A DNA stretch of 10,517 nucleotides from an uncultured Clostridium sp. (GCA_900553755.1 USEX01000027.1:1-10517); one strand, 5' to 3'; shown: positions 1 to 6,871, numbered from the stretch's first letter. Made by a program: numbers and translations. The notes: generated by a model not told the origin, from the letters alone.

Positions 1-368
1 GTTGGACCTAATAATAACACATTGCTTTTTTGTATTTCTACATCATCCTTTTCTTTTTCTTTATTATTTATCCTTTTATAATGATTGTATACGGCTACTG
101 ATAATGTTTTTTTAGCATCATCTTGCCCAATAATATATTCGTCCAATATTTTTTTTATTTCTTCAGGCTTTAATAATTCATTGCTTCTGTCTTCTCCTGA
201 TGATATTTCGCTATCTTCATACAAATCATTTTCTATAATATTAGTACAAACTTTTATACATTCATCACATATATATACCCCTGGACCGGCAATAATTCTT
301 TCAACTTCTTTTTGTGATTTTCCACAAAAAGAACATCTTATATTTCTGTCTTTTTCACCTTTTGGCAT
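1..368 (-). CDS. clpX: ATP-dependent Clp protease ATP-binding subunit ClpX (N-terminal part, cut by window edge)
   Basis: ClpX is the AAA+ unfoldase that feeds substrates into the ClpP chamber in the cytosol. About 122 N-terminal codons are present, and the gene runs off the low-coordinate edge. The product starts MPKGEKDRNIRCSFCGK and carries the zinc-binding N-domain with four cysteines at about residues 12, 15, 34 and 37 (CSFC and CDEC pairs). It continues into the start of the AAA+ module (DEYIIGQDDAKKTLSVAVYNHYKR) and ends just as the Walker A region begins (SNVLLLGPT). The ATG at 366-368 has a Shine-Dalgarno AAAGGAG at about 376-382. The gene follows clpP by 43 bases with no terminator of the usual kind, so clpP-clpX co-transcription is likely. 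The identification is secure; only the rest of the gene is unseen. Confidence 0.97.
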   Translation of the reverse strand, partial: MPKGEKDRNIRCSFCGKSQKEVERIIAGPGVYICDECIKVCTNIIENDLYEDSEISSGEDRSNELLKPEEIKKILDEYIIGQDDAKKTLSVAVYNHYKRINNKEKEKDDVEIQKSNVLLLGP

Positions 369-391
369 AATTAATCTCCTTTAATCTTTTA

Positions 392-413
392 AAATATTAT
401 TTTTATAATATTT
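392..413 (-). other. All-A/T perfect hairpin between clpP and clpX
   Basis: A perfect 9-bp inverted repeat (AAATATTAT, loop TTTT, ATAATATTT) overlaps the clpP stop codon and fills much of the clpP-clpX gap. It has no G-C pair and no strong T-tract directly after it, so termination is doubtful. It could slow 3' decay or mark an mRNA processing point, but in sequence this AT-rich it may be chance. Confidence 0.3.
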
Positions 414-1014
414 AATTTCTTTTGTCCATAATTCCATCAATCAATCCATATTCTAAAGCTTCTTGTGCAGTCATATAGTGATCTCTTTCAGTATCTGCAT
501 TAATTACCTCTAATGGTTGACCAGTTCTTTCACTTAATATTTTATTTAGTTTTTCTCTTGTTTTAACCATGTGATCTGCATGTATCTTTATTTCTGTTGT
601 TTGGCCTGAAAGGCCACCTCCACCAATTAATGGTTGATGTATTAATATTTCAGAATTTGGCGTTGCAAATCTTTTTCCTTTTTCTCCTGATGCTAATAAA
701 ACCGAGCCCATGCTTGCAGCTAACCCAACACATATGGTAGATACTGGGCATTTAATATAGTTCATTGTATCTACTATCGCCATTCCATCAGTTATAGAAC
801 CTCCTGGTGAATTTATGTATAAATAAATTTCCTTATCTGGATCTTCTGACTCTAAGAACAATAATTGTGCTACTACTAGTCCTGCAGATGTTGGATTAAC
901 ATCTTCCCCTAAAAATATTATTCTATCCTTTAATAGTCTTGAAAATATATCGTAAGATCTCTCTCCTTTTGATGTTTGTTCTATAACATATGGTACTAAA
1001 CTATTTTTTTCCAT
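412..1014 (-). CDS. clpP: ATP-dependent Clp protease proteolytic subunit ClpP
   Basis: This is the serine peptidase that forms the tetradecameric chamber of the Clp protease and degrades proteins unfolded by ClpX or other Clp ATPases. The 200-residue product has the usual length. The catalytic triad is visible: Ser101 in GLAASMGS, His126 in EILIHQPL, and Asp178 in TERDHY (assigned by alignment to the second Asp of the E. coli motif). INSPGGS at 68-74 is the conserved oxyanion-region glycine motif. The loop after HQPL is glycine-rich and about three residues longer (IGGGGLSG) than the E. coli and B. subtilis sequences I recall. The ATG has a strong AAGGAGG at about 1024-1030 with 9-base spacing. 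The gene lies 111 bases after tig and 43 bases before clpX, the classic tig-clpP-clpX order. Confidence 0.98.
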   Translation of the reverse strand: MEKNSLVPYVIEQTSKGERSYDIFSRLLKDRIIFLGEDVNPTSAGLVVAQLLFLESEDPDKEIYLYINSPGGSITDGMAIVDTMNYIKCPVSTICVGLAASMGSVLLASGEKGKRFATPNSEILIHQPLIGGGGLSGQTTEIKIHADHMVKTREKLNKILSERTGQPLEVINADTERDHYMTAQEALEYGLIDGIMDKRN

Positions 1015-1045
1015 ATTAAAATTCCTCCTTATTAAAAAACTTTTA

Positions 1046-1073
1046 TATATAACAAATAGTTAGTGAGTGTAAA
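1046..1073 (-). promoter_or_regulatory. Candidate clpP promoter
   Basis: On the minus strand TTTACA (1068-1073) is followed by TATATA either 16 bases later (1046-1051) or 18 bases later (1044-1049). Neither gives the ideal 17-base spacing and the region is AT-rich, so the call is tentative. Its position about 30 bases before the clpP start codon fits a separate clpP promoter. One arm of the surrounding dyad (1055-1063) lies in the spacer. No CIRCE or tandem CtsR heptad is seen nearby. Confidence 0.4.
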
Positions 1074-1118
1074 TAATATTATACGATACAATATTATAAA
1101 TAATTCCCCCTAACTATT
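1055..1118 (-). other. Nested inverted repeat in the tig-clpP intergenic region
   Basis: An outer perfect 9-bp dyad (AATAGTTAG at 1055-1063 with CTAACTATT at 1110-1118) encloses an inner perfect 8-bp dyad (ATAATATT at 1073-1080 with AATATTAT at 1090-1097). In the transcript, a GGG run and a CUC next to the outer arms could extend the outer stem across one mismatch. No T-tract follows directly, so it does not look like a standard terminator. It could be a structured leader, an operator or an mRNA stability element. I do not recognise it as a known riboswitch. Confidence 0.45.
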
Positions 1119-1125
1119 ATATATG

Positions 1126-2409
1126 CTATTTTATTTTAGCATTTTTTACTATTAAATCGATGGCTTTTTCGGCTTTTATTGATTCTACTATATATTCTTT
1201 TAAGTGTTCATTTTTCTCTAAATCTTCAATTTTTCTGCCATAATTGTTTGCCATTTCTTTTAGTTTTTCTGCTATTTCTTCTTCGCTAGCTGCTATATTT
1301 TCTTCTTTTATTATTGCCTCAATTACTAGTCTTGCTTTTATATTTTTCTCTGCTTGAGCTTTATAATTATCTTCAATTTCTGCTCTTGTTTTATTCATTA
1401 TTTTTAAATATTGGTCTAAGCTAATTCCTTGATAAGATAATTGTTGTTCCATTTCAGAAACCATATTAGCTACTTCTGAATCAATCATTCCTGATGGTAT
1501 GTCCACCGGTGTATTTTCACAAACTTTTTCTATTGCAGCATCTTCTATTTCTCTTTTAGCTTTGTTATCATTCTCTTTTTGTTTTTTATCTTTTATACTG
1601 TCTTTTAATTCTTTAAGCGTATTAAATTCAGAAACATCCTTTGCAAATTCGTCATCTAATTCTGGTAATTTCTTTTCTTTTATTTCGTGTAATTTTACTT
1701 TAAAAGTAGCATCTTTTCCAGCTAATTCTTTAGAATAATAATCTTCTGGGAATTTTACATTGATATCTCTTTCTTCATCTTTATTCATTCCTATTATTTG
1801 ATCTTCAAATCCTGGTATGAAAGTATTGCTGCCTATTTCTAATTCATGACCTTCTGCTTTGCCGCCTTCGAATGCTTTACCGTCTACAAATCCCTCAAAA
1901 TCAATTGTTGTTATGTCTTTGCTTTGAGCTGGTCTGTCTTCAACAGTTGTTACTCTTGCATTTTTTTCTTGCATATGGCTTATTTCATGGTTTACATCTT
2001 CATCAGATACAGTATACTCTACTTTTTTTAGTTCTATACCTTTATATTTTCCTAGTTTTACTTCAGGTTTTGTTTGTACTGTTGCTGTAAATTCTAAGTC
2101 TTCACCTTTTTTCATTTTTTGTATATCTATTTTAGGTTGGCTAACTGCTGCTACATTTTTTTCTTTAATTGCATTCTCATAAATTTCAGGTACTAATTCA
2201 TTAAATGCATCTTCGTAAAAAATTTCATCTCCATATCTTTTTTCTACTATGTTGAATGGTGCTTTGCCTTTTCTGAAGCCTGGTATTGCAAAATATTTTG
2301 CATTTTTTGAATATACACTTTTTATAGCATTTTCAAATTTTTCAGCTTCTACTTTAAAGCTTATTTTAACCTCATTTTTGTTTTCTGTATTTTTTACTTT
2401 GATTTCCAT
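1126..2409 (-). CDS. tig: Trigger factor (ribosome-associated chaperone and peptidyl-prolyl isomerase)
   Basis: Trigger factor binds near the ribosome exit tunnel, shields nascent chains and isomerises prolyl bonds. The 427-residue product has the three-part layout. The N-terminal ribosome-binding domain carries the signature GFRKGKAP at 44-51. An FKBP-type PPIase domain spans about 161-246 (GFVDGKAFEGG, IPGFEDQIIGM). A long charged alpha-helical C-terminal chaperone domain completes it. A TTG three codons upstream (2416-2418) could extend the frame, but the Shine-Dalgarno AGAAAGGA (2419-2426) would abut it with no spacing. From the ATG at 2407-2409 the spacing is 9 bases, so the ATG is chosen. 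The gene has its own promoter and is followed by clpP and clpX. Length and motifs are normal. Confidence 0.97.
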   Translation of the reverse strand: MEIKVKNTENKNEVKISFKVEAEKFENAIKSVYSKNAKYFAIPGFRKGKAPFNIVEKRYGDEIFYEDAFNELVPEIYENAIKEKNVAAVSQPKIDIQKMKKGEDLEFTATVQTKPEVKLGKYKGIELKKVEYTVSDEDVNHEISHMQEKNARVTTVEDRPAQSKDITTIDFEGFVDGKAFEGGKAEGHELEIGSNTFIPGFEDQIIGMNKDEERDINVKFPEDYYSKELAGKDATFKVKLHEIKEKKLPELDDEFAKDVSEFNTLKELKDSIKDKKQKENDNKAKREIEDAAIEKVCENTPVDIPSGMIDSEVANMVSEMEQQLSYQGISLDQYLKIMNKTRAEIEDNYKAQAEKNIKARLVIEAIIKEENIAASEEEIAEKLKEMANNYGRKIEDLEKNEHLKEYIVESIKAEKAIDLIVKNAKIK

Positions 2410-2418
2410 TAATTTCAA

Positions 2419-2426
2419 TCCTTTCT
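2419..2426 (-). promoter_or_regulatory. Ribosome binding site that fixes the tig start
   Basis: AGAAAGGA lies directly against the upstream TTG (2416-2418) but 9 bases from the ATG at 2407-2409. This favours the ATG and a product starting MEIKVKN. Confidence 0.75.
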
Positions 2427-2450
2427 ATGTTTTACATAAATTGCTAGTTT

Positions 2451-2478
2451 ATTATACCACAATTTCTGCATATTGCAA
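2451..2478 (-). promoter_or_regulatory. tig promoter with extended -10
   Basis: On the minus strand a perfect -10 TATAAT (2451-2456) is preceded by TGG, giving the extended -10 form TGnTATAAT. A -35-like TTGCAA lies at 2473-2478 with a 16-base spacer. It sits between the end of the metallophosphoesterase gene and tig, with about 35 bases of leader before the tig ATG. No terminator is seen just upstream, so read-through from the preceding operon is also possible. Confidence 0.75.
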
Positions 2479-2488
2479 GCTTTTTGCA

Positions 2489-3175
2489 CTAAATTCTCAC
2501 CAACTTAAATTTTGTGTAATCACAGCTTACCATAATATATCTTACATTATTAAATTCTCCTTCAAAAGCATTTTCGCTAGCTTGTCCATGTAAATGACCA
2601 TATATACATGTATTAATATTATATTTTTCTAATATTTGTGTAAATATTGTGTTTTTGCTATTTTTTAATAGTGGTGGGTAATGTAAACATGCAATTATCG
2701 GTTTCTCACTTCCATATTTTTCTATTCCATCTTTTATAGATAGTTCTAAACGTGAAGCTTCTCTTTTTCTTATTTTGTCATCTTCTGTTTCATCGTTTAA
2801 ATTCCAACCTCTTGTTCCTACAATTACTTTATTATCAAAAAGATAACTATTGTTGTATATGAAATTTATATTATCAAATTTACTTTCTTCTATATATTTT
2901 CTCATTTTGCTTACTGTGTTCCACCAATAATCATGGTTACCCTTCAAAAGTAATTTTTTACCTGGTAAATCATTTATATATTTAAAATCTTTATAAGTAT
3001 TTTCTAACTTCATTTCCCAAGAAAAGTCGCCTGGTAATAAAACTAAATCATCTTCTTTTACATTTTCTTGCCAATCTTTTTTTATATCTTCTTCATATTT
3101 ATCCCAACCAAATATATTCATTGGTTTATTTGTATTAAACGACAGGTGTAAATCTGATATTGCAAATATAGCCAT
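2489..3175 (-). CDS. Calcineurin-like metallophosphoesterase family protein
   Basis: A cytosolic binuclear-metal phosphoesterase whose substrate cannot be read from the sequence. The 228-residue product has the full motif set of the family: DLH (Asp8, His10) in FAISDLHLS, GDFSW with Asp50, GNHDYWW with Asn80-His81, a single His165 in ACLHYPP, and GHLHG with His194 and His196. These residues normally hold two divalent metals. There is no signal peptide or membrane segment. The ATG has AAGGAGA with short spacing. The gene lies 20 bases after tsaD and is probably the last gene of the M50 peptidase-tsaD operon. The link to tRNA modification is positional only. The fold is secure; the function is unknown. 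Confidence 0.92.
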   Translation of the reverse strand: MAIFAISDLHLSFNTNKPMNIFGWDKYEEDIKKDWQENVKEDDLVLLPGDFSWEMKLENTYKDFKYINDLPGKKLLLKGNHDYWWNTVSKMRKYIEESKFDNINFIYNNSYLFDNKVIVGTRGWNLNDETEDDKIRKREASRLELSIKDGIEKYGSEKPIIACLHYPPLLKNSKNTIFTQILEKYNINTCIYGHLHGQASENAFEGEFNNVRYIMVSCDYTKFKLVRI

Positions 3176-3195
3176 TTATCTCTCCTTCTCTAGTG

Positions 3196-4191
3196 CTAAC
3201 TTAATTTTAAATTTGGCACAGCATTTAGGTCTAATTGTGATTGTATTCCTTTTTTATATTCATAATATCCTGCTACTGCAATCATAGCCGCATTATCTGT
3301 ACACAATTTTAATTCAGGATAATATATTACCAAGCCTTTATCTGTAACTAGTTTATCAAACTCATTTCTTATATAGCTATTAGCAGAAACTCCTCCGGCA
3401 AGTACTATTTTTTTTATTTTAGTTTTTTCTACTGCTTTTTTTATATTTGCAATAAGTACTTCTGTAACTGCGACTTCAAAACTTGCAGCCAAATCAGCCT
3501 TGTTTACTTCTTCCTTTGCATTATGATTATAATTAATAACAGCAGTTTTTATTCCACTAAAACTAAAGTCTAGATTTTCAAAATAAGTCTTAGGCAAGTG
3601 AATATTAGGTACTCCGCTTTTTGCCAATGCATCTATTTTTGGTCCCCCTGGATATCCTAAGCCTATTACTCTTGCCACTTTATCAAAAGCTTCTCCTATA
3701 GCATCATCTCGCGTTTTTCCAAGTATCTCAAATTCAGTATAATCTTTCACATGTACTATTTGTGTATTGCCACCGGACATTAACATACATAAAAATGGTG
3801 GTTCTAATTCTTGATGTGTTATATAATTTGCTGCTATATGGCCTTCTATATGATTTACTCCAATTAACGGTATATTTAAACTATAACTTAATGCTTTTGC
3901 ATATGATACCCCAACTAGTAGTGCTCCAACTAAGCCAGGTCCATATGTGCACGCTATTGCGTCTACATCATTTATATCTATTTTAGCTTCTGCTAGAGCT
4001 TGCTTCATCACATTTGAAATTGCTTCCACATGATTTCTAGATGCTATTTCAGGAACTACCCCTCCAAATTTTTCATGAATGCTTATCTGTGTATCAATTA
4101 CATTAGATAAAACTTGCCTTCCATTCTTCACAATTGCAACAGATGTTTCGTCACAACTAGATTCAATTCCCATTATTATTAAGTCTTTCAT
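3196..4191 (-). CDS. tsaD: tRNA N6-threonylcarbamoyladenosine (t6A) synthase subunit TsaD
   Basis: TsaD transfers the threonylcarbamoyl group from TC-AMP to A37 of tRNAs that read ANN codons, working with TsaB and TsaE in the cytosol. The 331-residue product has the expected length and the ASKHA-type fold motifs: GIESSCDETSVAIV near the N-terminus, metal-binding His114 and His118 in VNHIEGHIAANY, the nucleotide-site SGGNTQ at 139-144, GEAFDKVARV at 167-176, GGVSANSYIR, and Asp299 in LCTDNAAMIA. The start MKDLIIMGIESS matches the usual clostridial N-terminus. AGAAGGGA, overlapping the stop of the upstream peptidase gene, gives a somewhat long but usable spacing. The gap to the upstream gene is only 17 bases. 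Neither TsaB nor TsaE is encoded in the window. Confidence 0.97.
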   Translation of the reverse strand: MKDLIIMGIESSCDETSVAIVKNGRQVLSNVIDTQISIHEKFGGVVPEIASRNHVEAISNVMKQALAEAKIDINDVDAIACTYGPGLVGALLVGVSYAKALSYSLNIPLIGVNHIEGHIAANYITHQELEPPFLCMLMSGGNTQIVHVKDYTEFEILGKTRDDAIGEAFDKVARVIGLGYPGGPKIDALAKSGVPNIHLPKTYFENLDFSFSGIKTAVINYNHNAKEEVNKADLAASFEVAVTEVLIANIKKAVEKTKIKKIVLAGGVSANSYIRNEFDKLVTDKGLVIYYPELKLCTDNAAMIAVAGYYEYKKGIQSQLDLNAVPNLKLS

Positions 4192-4208
4192 TTTTTATAT
4201 TATCCCTT

Positions 4209-4946
4209 CTAAAACAATCCAAATATCCATCCTATCGCTGAATAAAGGCCAATATATACTGCATTAATAATTGGTGAAATTATATATCCTACTGCTCCAG
4301 TAATCCAAATTACAAGAAATACTATATAAAATATATTTTGATTGCTAACAAACCAATTCTTAGCATTATATGGCAAAAAGTGCATTAATATTTTAGAGCC
4401 ATCTAAAGGTGGTAATGGCACTAAATTAAAAATTCCTAATCCTATATTTACTACAATAGCCATTTCTAACATAGTACTTATAATTATTCCAACACGGTTA
4501 AACAATACAAATGCTGGCGCAAACTTTAACAAACAAAAAGATATAACTGTAAGTACTATTGCTATAATTAAGTTCATTGCGGGTCCTGCAAAAGCTACTA
4601 AAGCTTCCTGAGCAGACATTGACTTTTTTCTATTAAAATTTCTCGGATTTATTTCTACTGGTTTTCCCCAACCAATGTGAACAAATACTAGCATTGCAAA
4701 TCCAAATGGATCTATATGTGATAGTGGATTTAGATTTACCCTTCCTTGCATTTTTGGAGTATTATCTCCAAGTTTGTATGCTGTCCAAGCATGTGCAAAC
4801 TCATGAAATGTTATCGCTATTATTACTCCTGGAAGTGTTAATAATAAAGTTAATAATTCTGTAGGGCTATTTATATAATTTGCCAATGAAAACACTACCA
4901 AAATTCCAAGTATTATATATAAATATTTTCTATCTATATTAAACAT
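4209..4946 (-). CDS. M50 family (site-2-protease-like) membrane zinc metallopeptidase
   Basis: An integral-membrane zinc peptidase of the YwhC-like bacterial S2P branch; the substrate is unknown. Counted from the upstream ATG (248 aa), it has a hydrophobic first helix at about 11-28. The zinc motif HEFAH follows (His51, Glu52, His55) inside a second membrane segment. FAGPAMNLIIA lies at about 122-132, and the third ligand Asp185 is in NLVPLPPLDGSKIL. Further hydrophobic segments follow at about 206-247. There is no PDZ domain, unlike RseP/RasP. I place the start at the second ATG (4944-4946, 245 aa) because AGAAAAGGA (4956-4964) directly abuts the first ATG (4953-4955) but is 9 bases from the second. 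It is the first gene of a likely operon with tsaD and a metallophosphoesterase, with its promoter just after the recN stop. Confidence 0.93.
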   Translation of the reverse strand: MFNIDRKYLYIILGILVVFSLANYINSPTELLTLLLTLPGVIIAITFHEFAHAWTAYKLGDNTPKMQGRVNLNPLSHIDPFGFAMLVFVHIGWGKPVEINPRNFNRKKSMSAQEALVAFAGPAMNLIIAIVLTVISFCLLKFAPAFVLFNRVGIIISTMLEMAIVVNIGLGIFNLVPLPPLDGSKILMHFLPYNAKNWFVSNQNIFYIVFLVIWITGAVGYIISPIINAVYIGLYSAIGWIFGLF

Positions 4947-4955
4947 CTTCTTCAT

Positions 4956-4964
4956 TCCTTTTCT
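4956..4964 (-). promoter_or_regulatory. Ribosome binding site that fixes the M50 peptidase start
   Basis: AGAAAAGGA touches the first ATG (4953-4955) with no spacing, but lies 9 bases before the in-frame ATG at 4944-4946. The product therefore most likely begins MFNIDRKYLY. Confidence 0.7.
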
Positions 4965-4978
4965 AACAATATGTATAC

Positions 4979-5007
4979 ATTATATAATACATTTCTATAT
5001 ATGTAAA
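4979..5007 (-). promoter_or_regulatory. Promoter of the M50 peptidase-tsaD-phosphoesterase operon
   Basis: On the minus strand TTTACA (5002-5007, 5 of 6 consensus) and TATAAT (4979-4984, perfect) are separated by exactly 17 bases. The -35 lies four bases after the recN stop codon. A perfect 10-base palindrome ATGTATACAT (4971-4980) overlaps the end of the -10 and the expected start point, where a repressor could bind. Confidence 0.8.
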
Positions 5008-5010
5008 TAT

Positions 5011-6639
5011 TTATGCTACACTTGTTTTTCTTAATTCTTTCGCATGAATTCTGGTTACTTCGGTTACTTCTCCTGAGGCTATTCTCGCTATTTCGTTTAT
5101 TGTTTCATCTTCCGTCAATCTCTTAACCTTTGTTTTTGTTTTGTTTAACTCAATTTCTTTATAGATAAAATAGTTATAATCTCCTTTTGCAGCAATTGGG
5201 GCTAAATGTGTTACTATTAATACTTGATGATTTTTACTTATTTTTTTAAGTTTCTTTCCAACCATATTAGCTGCTTTACCACTAATTCCAGTATCAACTT
5301 CGTCAAAAATCAATACAGGAACTTCGTCAACATCTGCAAGAACTGTTTTTATTGCTAGCATTAATCTTGACATTTCTCCTCCAGATGCAATTTTGCTTAG
5401 AGGTTTTTCATCTTCTCCAACATTAGTACATATCATAAACTCAATGCTGCTTAAACCATTCTCTGTAAATTCTTCTAGTTTAACAACTTTAGCATTAAAT
5501 CTTGCGTTTGGCATATCCAAATCTGAAAGTTCTTTATTTATTTTAGAATTTAAAGTAATAGCATATTCATTTCTCAATTTTGTAATTTTTTCACATAATT
5601 CAATCATTTGAGCTTCTAATTTTTTTAGTTCACTTTTTAATTTTTGATTTTCTTCTTCCGAATTTTCAATTTTAGATATTTCATCTTCTACACTTTCATT
5701 ATATTTTAGTATCTCTTCAATGCTATTTCCATATTTTCTTTTTAAAGATTGTATAATATCTATCCTTGTTTCTACTTCATTTCTTTCTTGCTCATCAAAC
5801 GAAATATTATCTTTTATTCCAGATATATCCCTTGCTAATTCTTGAATTTCATAATATACATTTTTTAATTCATTTAATTTTTCTTCATAGCATTTATCTA
5901 TGTTTTTTATTTTTTCTAGACTTCTAATTGAGTCGCTTATTACATCTATTGCGGAATTATTTAAATTATTATCTACATTATTCAAATTCTCCAATATTTT
6001 TTCTGCATTCATCATTAAATTTCTTTTTGATTCAAGTTCGTCTTCTTCTCCAATTTTTAAATTAGCCGCTTCTATTTCTTTCATTTGATATTTTAGCAAA
6101 TCTAATTTTCTCTGTTTTTCTTTATCATCTCCATAGTTTACTTTTAGCACTCTTTTTATTTCATTATATCTTCTATACATTTCAATATATTGTTCTTTTA
6201 AAAGTTCAATATTGTTTCCTATAAAAGAATCCATATACTTAGTATGATATGATTTATCCATTAATGTTTGGTTATCATATTGCCCATGTATATCTATTAT
6301 ATTCTTCATGAATTCCTTTAATTCGTTTACCGTAACTAACCTACCATTTATTTTGCAAAGATTTCTGCCATTAGAATTTATTTCTCTAGATACAATTATA
6401 TTTCCATCTATAGATATTGGATTATTTGGTATATATAAGCATAGCTCCACAAAAGAATTATTTTCACCTTTTCTTATCATATCCTTCGAGAATCTGCCAC
6501 CTGCTATTATTCCTAAAGAGTCCACTATTAATGTTTTTCCCGCACCAGTTTCTCCTGTTATAACGTTTAAACCATCATTAAAATCTATTAAAACATCATC
6601 TATAATTCCAATATTTTTTATATGTAAAGTAGAAATCAT
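5011..6639 (-). CDS. recN: DNA repair protein RecN (SMC-like ATPase)
   Basis: RecN is an SMC-family ATPase that is recruited early to DNA double-strand breaks. The 542-residue product has Walker A GETGAGKT at 29-36, the RecN motif DIHGQYDNQTL at about 116-126, a long charged coiled-coil middle region (about 150-370), the ABC signature KIASGGEMSR at 416-425 and Walker B VLIFDEVDTG at 442-451. This is close to the family's usual length of 550-570. The reading frame stays open for another 55 codons upstream, but that extension crosses the tRNA gene, its terminator and the recN promoter. The real start is the ATG at 6637-6639 (MISTLHIKNIGI), preceded by GGAGG at 6645-6649. In Bacilli and many Clostridia, recN is flanked by argR and by spoIVB-spo0A; here its neighbours are a tRNA gene and an M50 peptidase gene. 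Confidence 0.96.
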   Translation of the reverse strand: MISTLHIKNIGIIDDVLIDFNDGLNVITGETGAGKTLIVDSLGIIAGGRFSKDMIRKGENNSFVELCLYIPNNPISIDGNIIVSREINSNGRNLCKINGRLVTVNELKEFMKNIIDIHGQYDNQTLMDKSYHTKYMDSFIGNNIELLKEQYIEMYRRYNEIKRVLKVNYGDDKEKQRKLDLLKYQMKEIEAANLKIGEEDELESKRNLMMNAEKILENLNNVDNNLNNSAIDVISDSIRSLEKIKNIDKCYEEKLNELKNVYYEIQELARDISGIKDNISFDEQERNEVETRIDIIQSLKRKYGNSIEEILKYNESVEDEISKIENSEEENQKLKSELKKLEAQMIELCEKITKLRNEYAITLNSKINKELSDLDMPNARFNAKVVKLEEFTENGLSSIEFMICTNVGEDEKPLSKIASGGEMSRLMLAIKTVLADVDEVPVLIFDEVDTGISGKAANMVGKKLKKISKNHQVLIVTHLAPIAAKGDYNYFIYKEIELNKTKTKVKRLTEDETINEIARIASGEVTEVTRIHAKELRKTSVA

Positions 6640-6653
6640 ATTAGCCTCCGTAC

Positions 6654-6663
6654 CAAATATTTG
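6654..6663. other. Palindrome in the recN leader
   Basis: CAAATATTTG is a perfect 10-base palindrome lying between the recN -10 and its Shine-Dalgarno, within a looser GTAC...GTAC frame. It could be an operator, but nothing identifies a binding protein. It does not match the Gram-positive LexA box GAACN4GTTC. Confidence 0.25.
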
Positions 6664-6672
6664 TTTGTACAT

Positions 6673-6701
6673 AATATACTTCGTTTTTTCATTTTTGTCA
6701 A
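6673..6701 (-). promoter_or_regulatory. recN promoter
   Basis: On the minus strand a perfect -35 TTGACA (6696-6701) is followed, after exactly 17 bases, by TATATT (6673-6678, 5 of 6). A- and T-tracts just upstream (6705-6731) could act as an UP element. The predicted start near 6666 gives a leader of about 27 bases. This is one of the two best promoter matches in the window. Confidence 0.87.
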
Positions 6702-6724
6702 TAGTTTTGCAAACATTTTTTTGC

Positions 6725-6758
6725 AAAAAAAGCACTACATAACCAAAGCTATGTAGCA
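6725..6758 (-). terminator. Intrinsic terminator after tRNA-Glu
   Basis: On the minus strand the transcript can form an 11-bp stem, with three wobble pairs, around the loop UUUG. The core is CUACAUA pairing with UAUGUAG. A single C and then seven T residues follow (6725-6731). It lies 18 bases after the tRNA CCA end, so it closes the tRNA transcript and separates it from the recN promoter. Confidence 0.8.
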
Positions 6759-6776
6759 TCAACACTATATTAATTT

Positions 6777-6851
6777 TGGTGACCCCTACGGGAATCGAAC
6801 CCATGATTCAGCCTTGAGAGGGCTGCGTCTTAACCGCTTGACCAAGGGGCC
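6777..6851 (-). tRNA. tRNA-Glu (anticodon CTC)
   Basis: The 75-base gene includes an encoded CCA. It folds as a standard cloverleaf: acceptor GGCCCCT pairs with AGGGGTC (one G-T); the D stem is GTC/GAC; the anticodon stem is CAGCC/GGCTG with loop CTCTCAA; the variable region is short; and the T arm is ATGGG-TTCGATT-CCCGT. T33 precedes the anticodon CTC (6816-6818 on the reverse strand), which reads the Glu codon GAG. The body closely resembles Firmicute tRNA-Glu. Many AT-rich Firmicutes manage with a TTC-anticodon tRNA-Glu alone, so this is probably a second isoacceptor. It has its own promoter and terminator. Confidence 0.96.
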
Positions 6852-6871
6852 TTTTATAAAAGACAATATAA

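Noticed and set aside
1015..1125. CIRCE or CtsR heat-shock operator upstream of clpP
   Set aside because: A GAGTG-like string occurs near 1065, but there is neither the TTAGCACTC-N9-GAGTGCTAA dyad nor the tandem GGTCAAA-type heptads.
2410..2418. TTG start adding three residues to trigger factor
   Set aside because: The Shine-Dalgarno directly abuts it with no spacing, while the ATG has 9-base spacing.
3180..3200. TTAGCACT near the metallophosphoesterase start as a CIRCE half-site
   Set aside because: There is no inverted partner. The string is formed by the tsaD stop codon and the following Shine-Dalgarno region.
6640..6731. LexA/SOS box at recN
   Set aside because: No GAACN4GTTC-like site is present. 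The CAAATATTTG palindrome does not fit that consensus.
6308..6742. Plus-strand open frame of 144 codons
   Set aside because: It is antisense to the recN N-terminus and promoter and lacks family motifs.
6640..6804. A 55-codon N-terminal extension of recN
   Set aside because: It runs through the tRNA 3' end, its terminator and the recN promoter. The downstream ATG has GGAGG and matches the RecN N-terminus.
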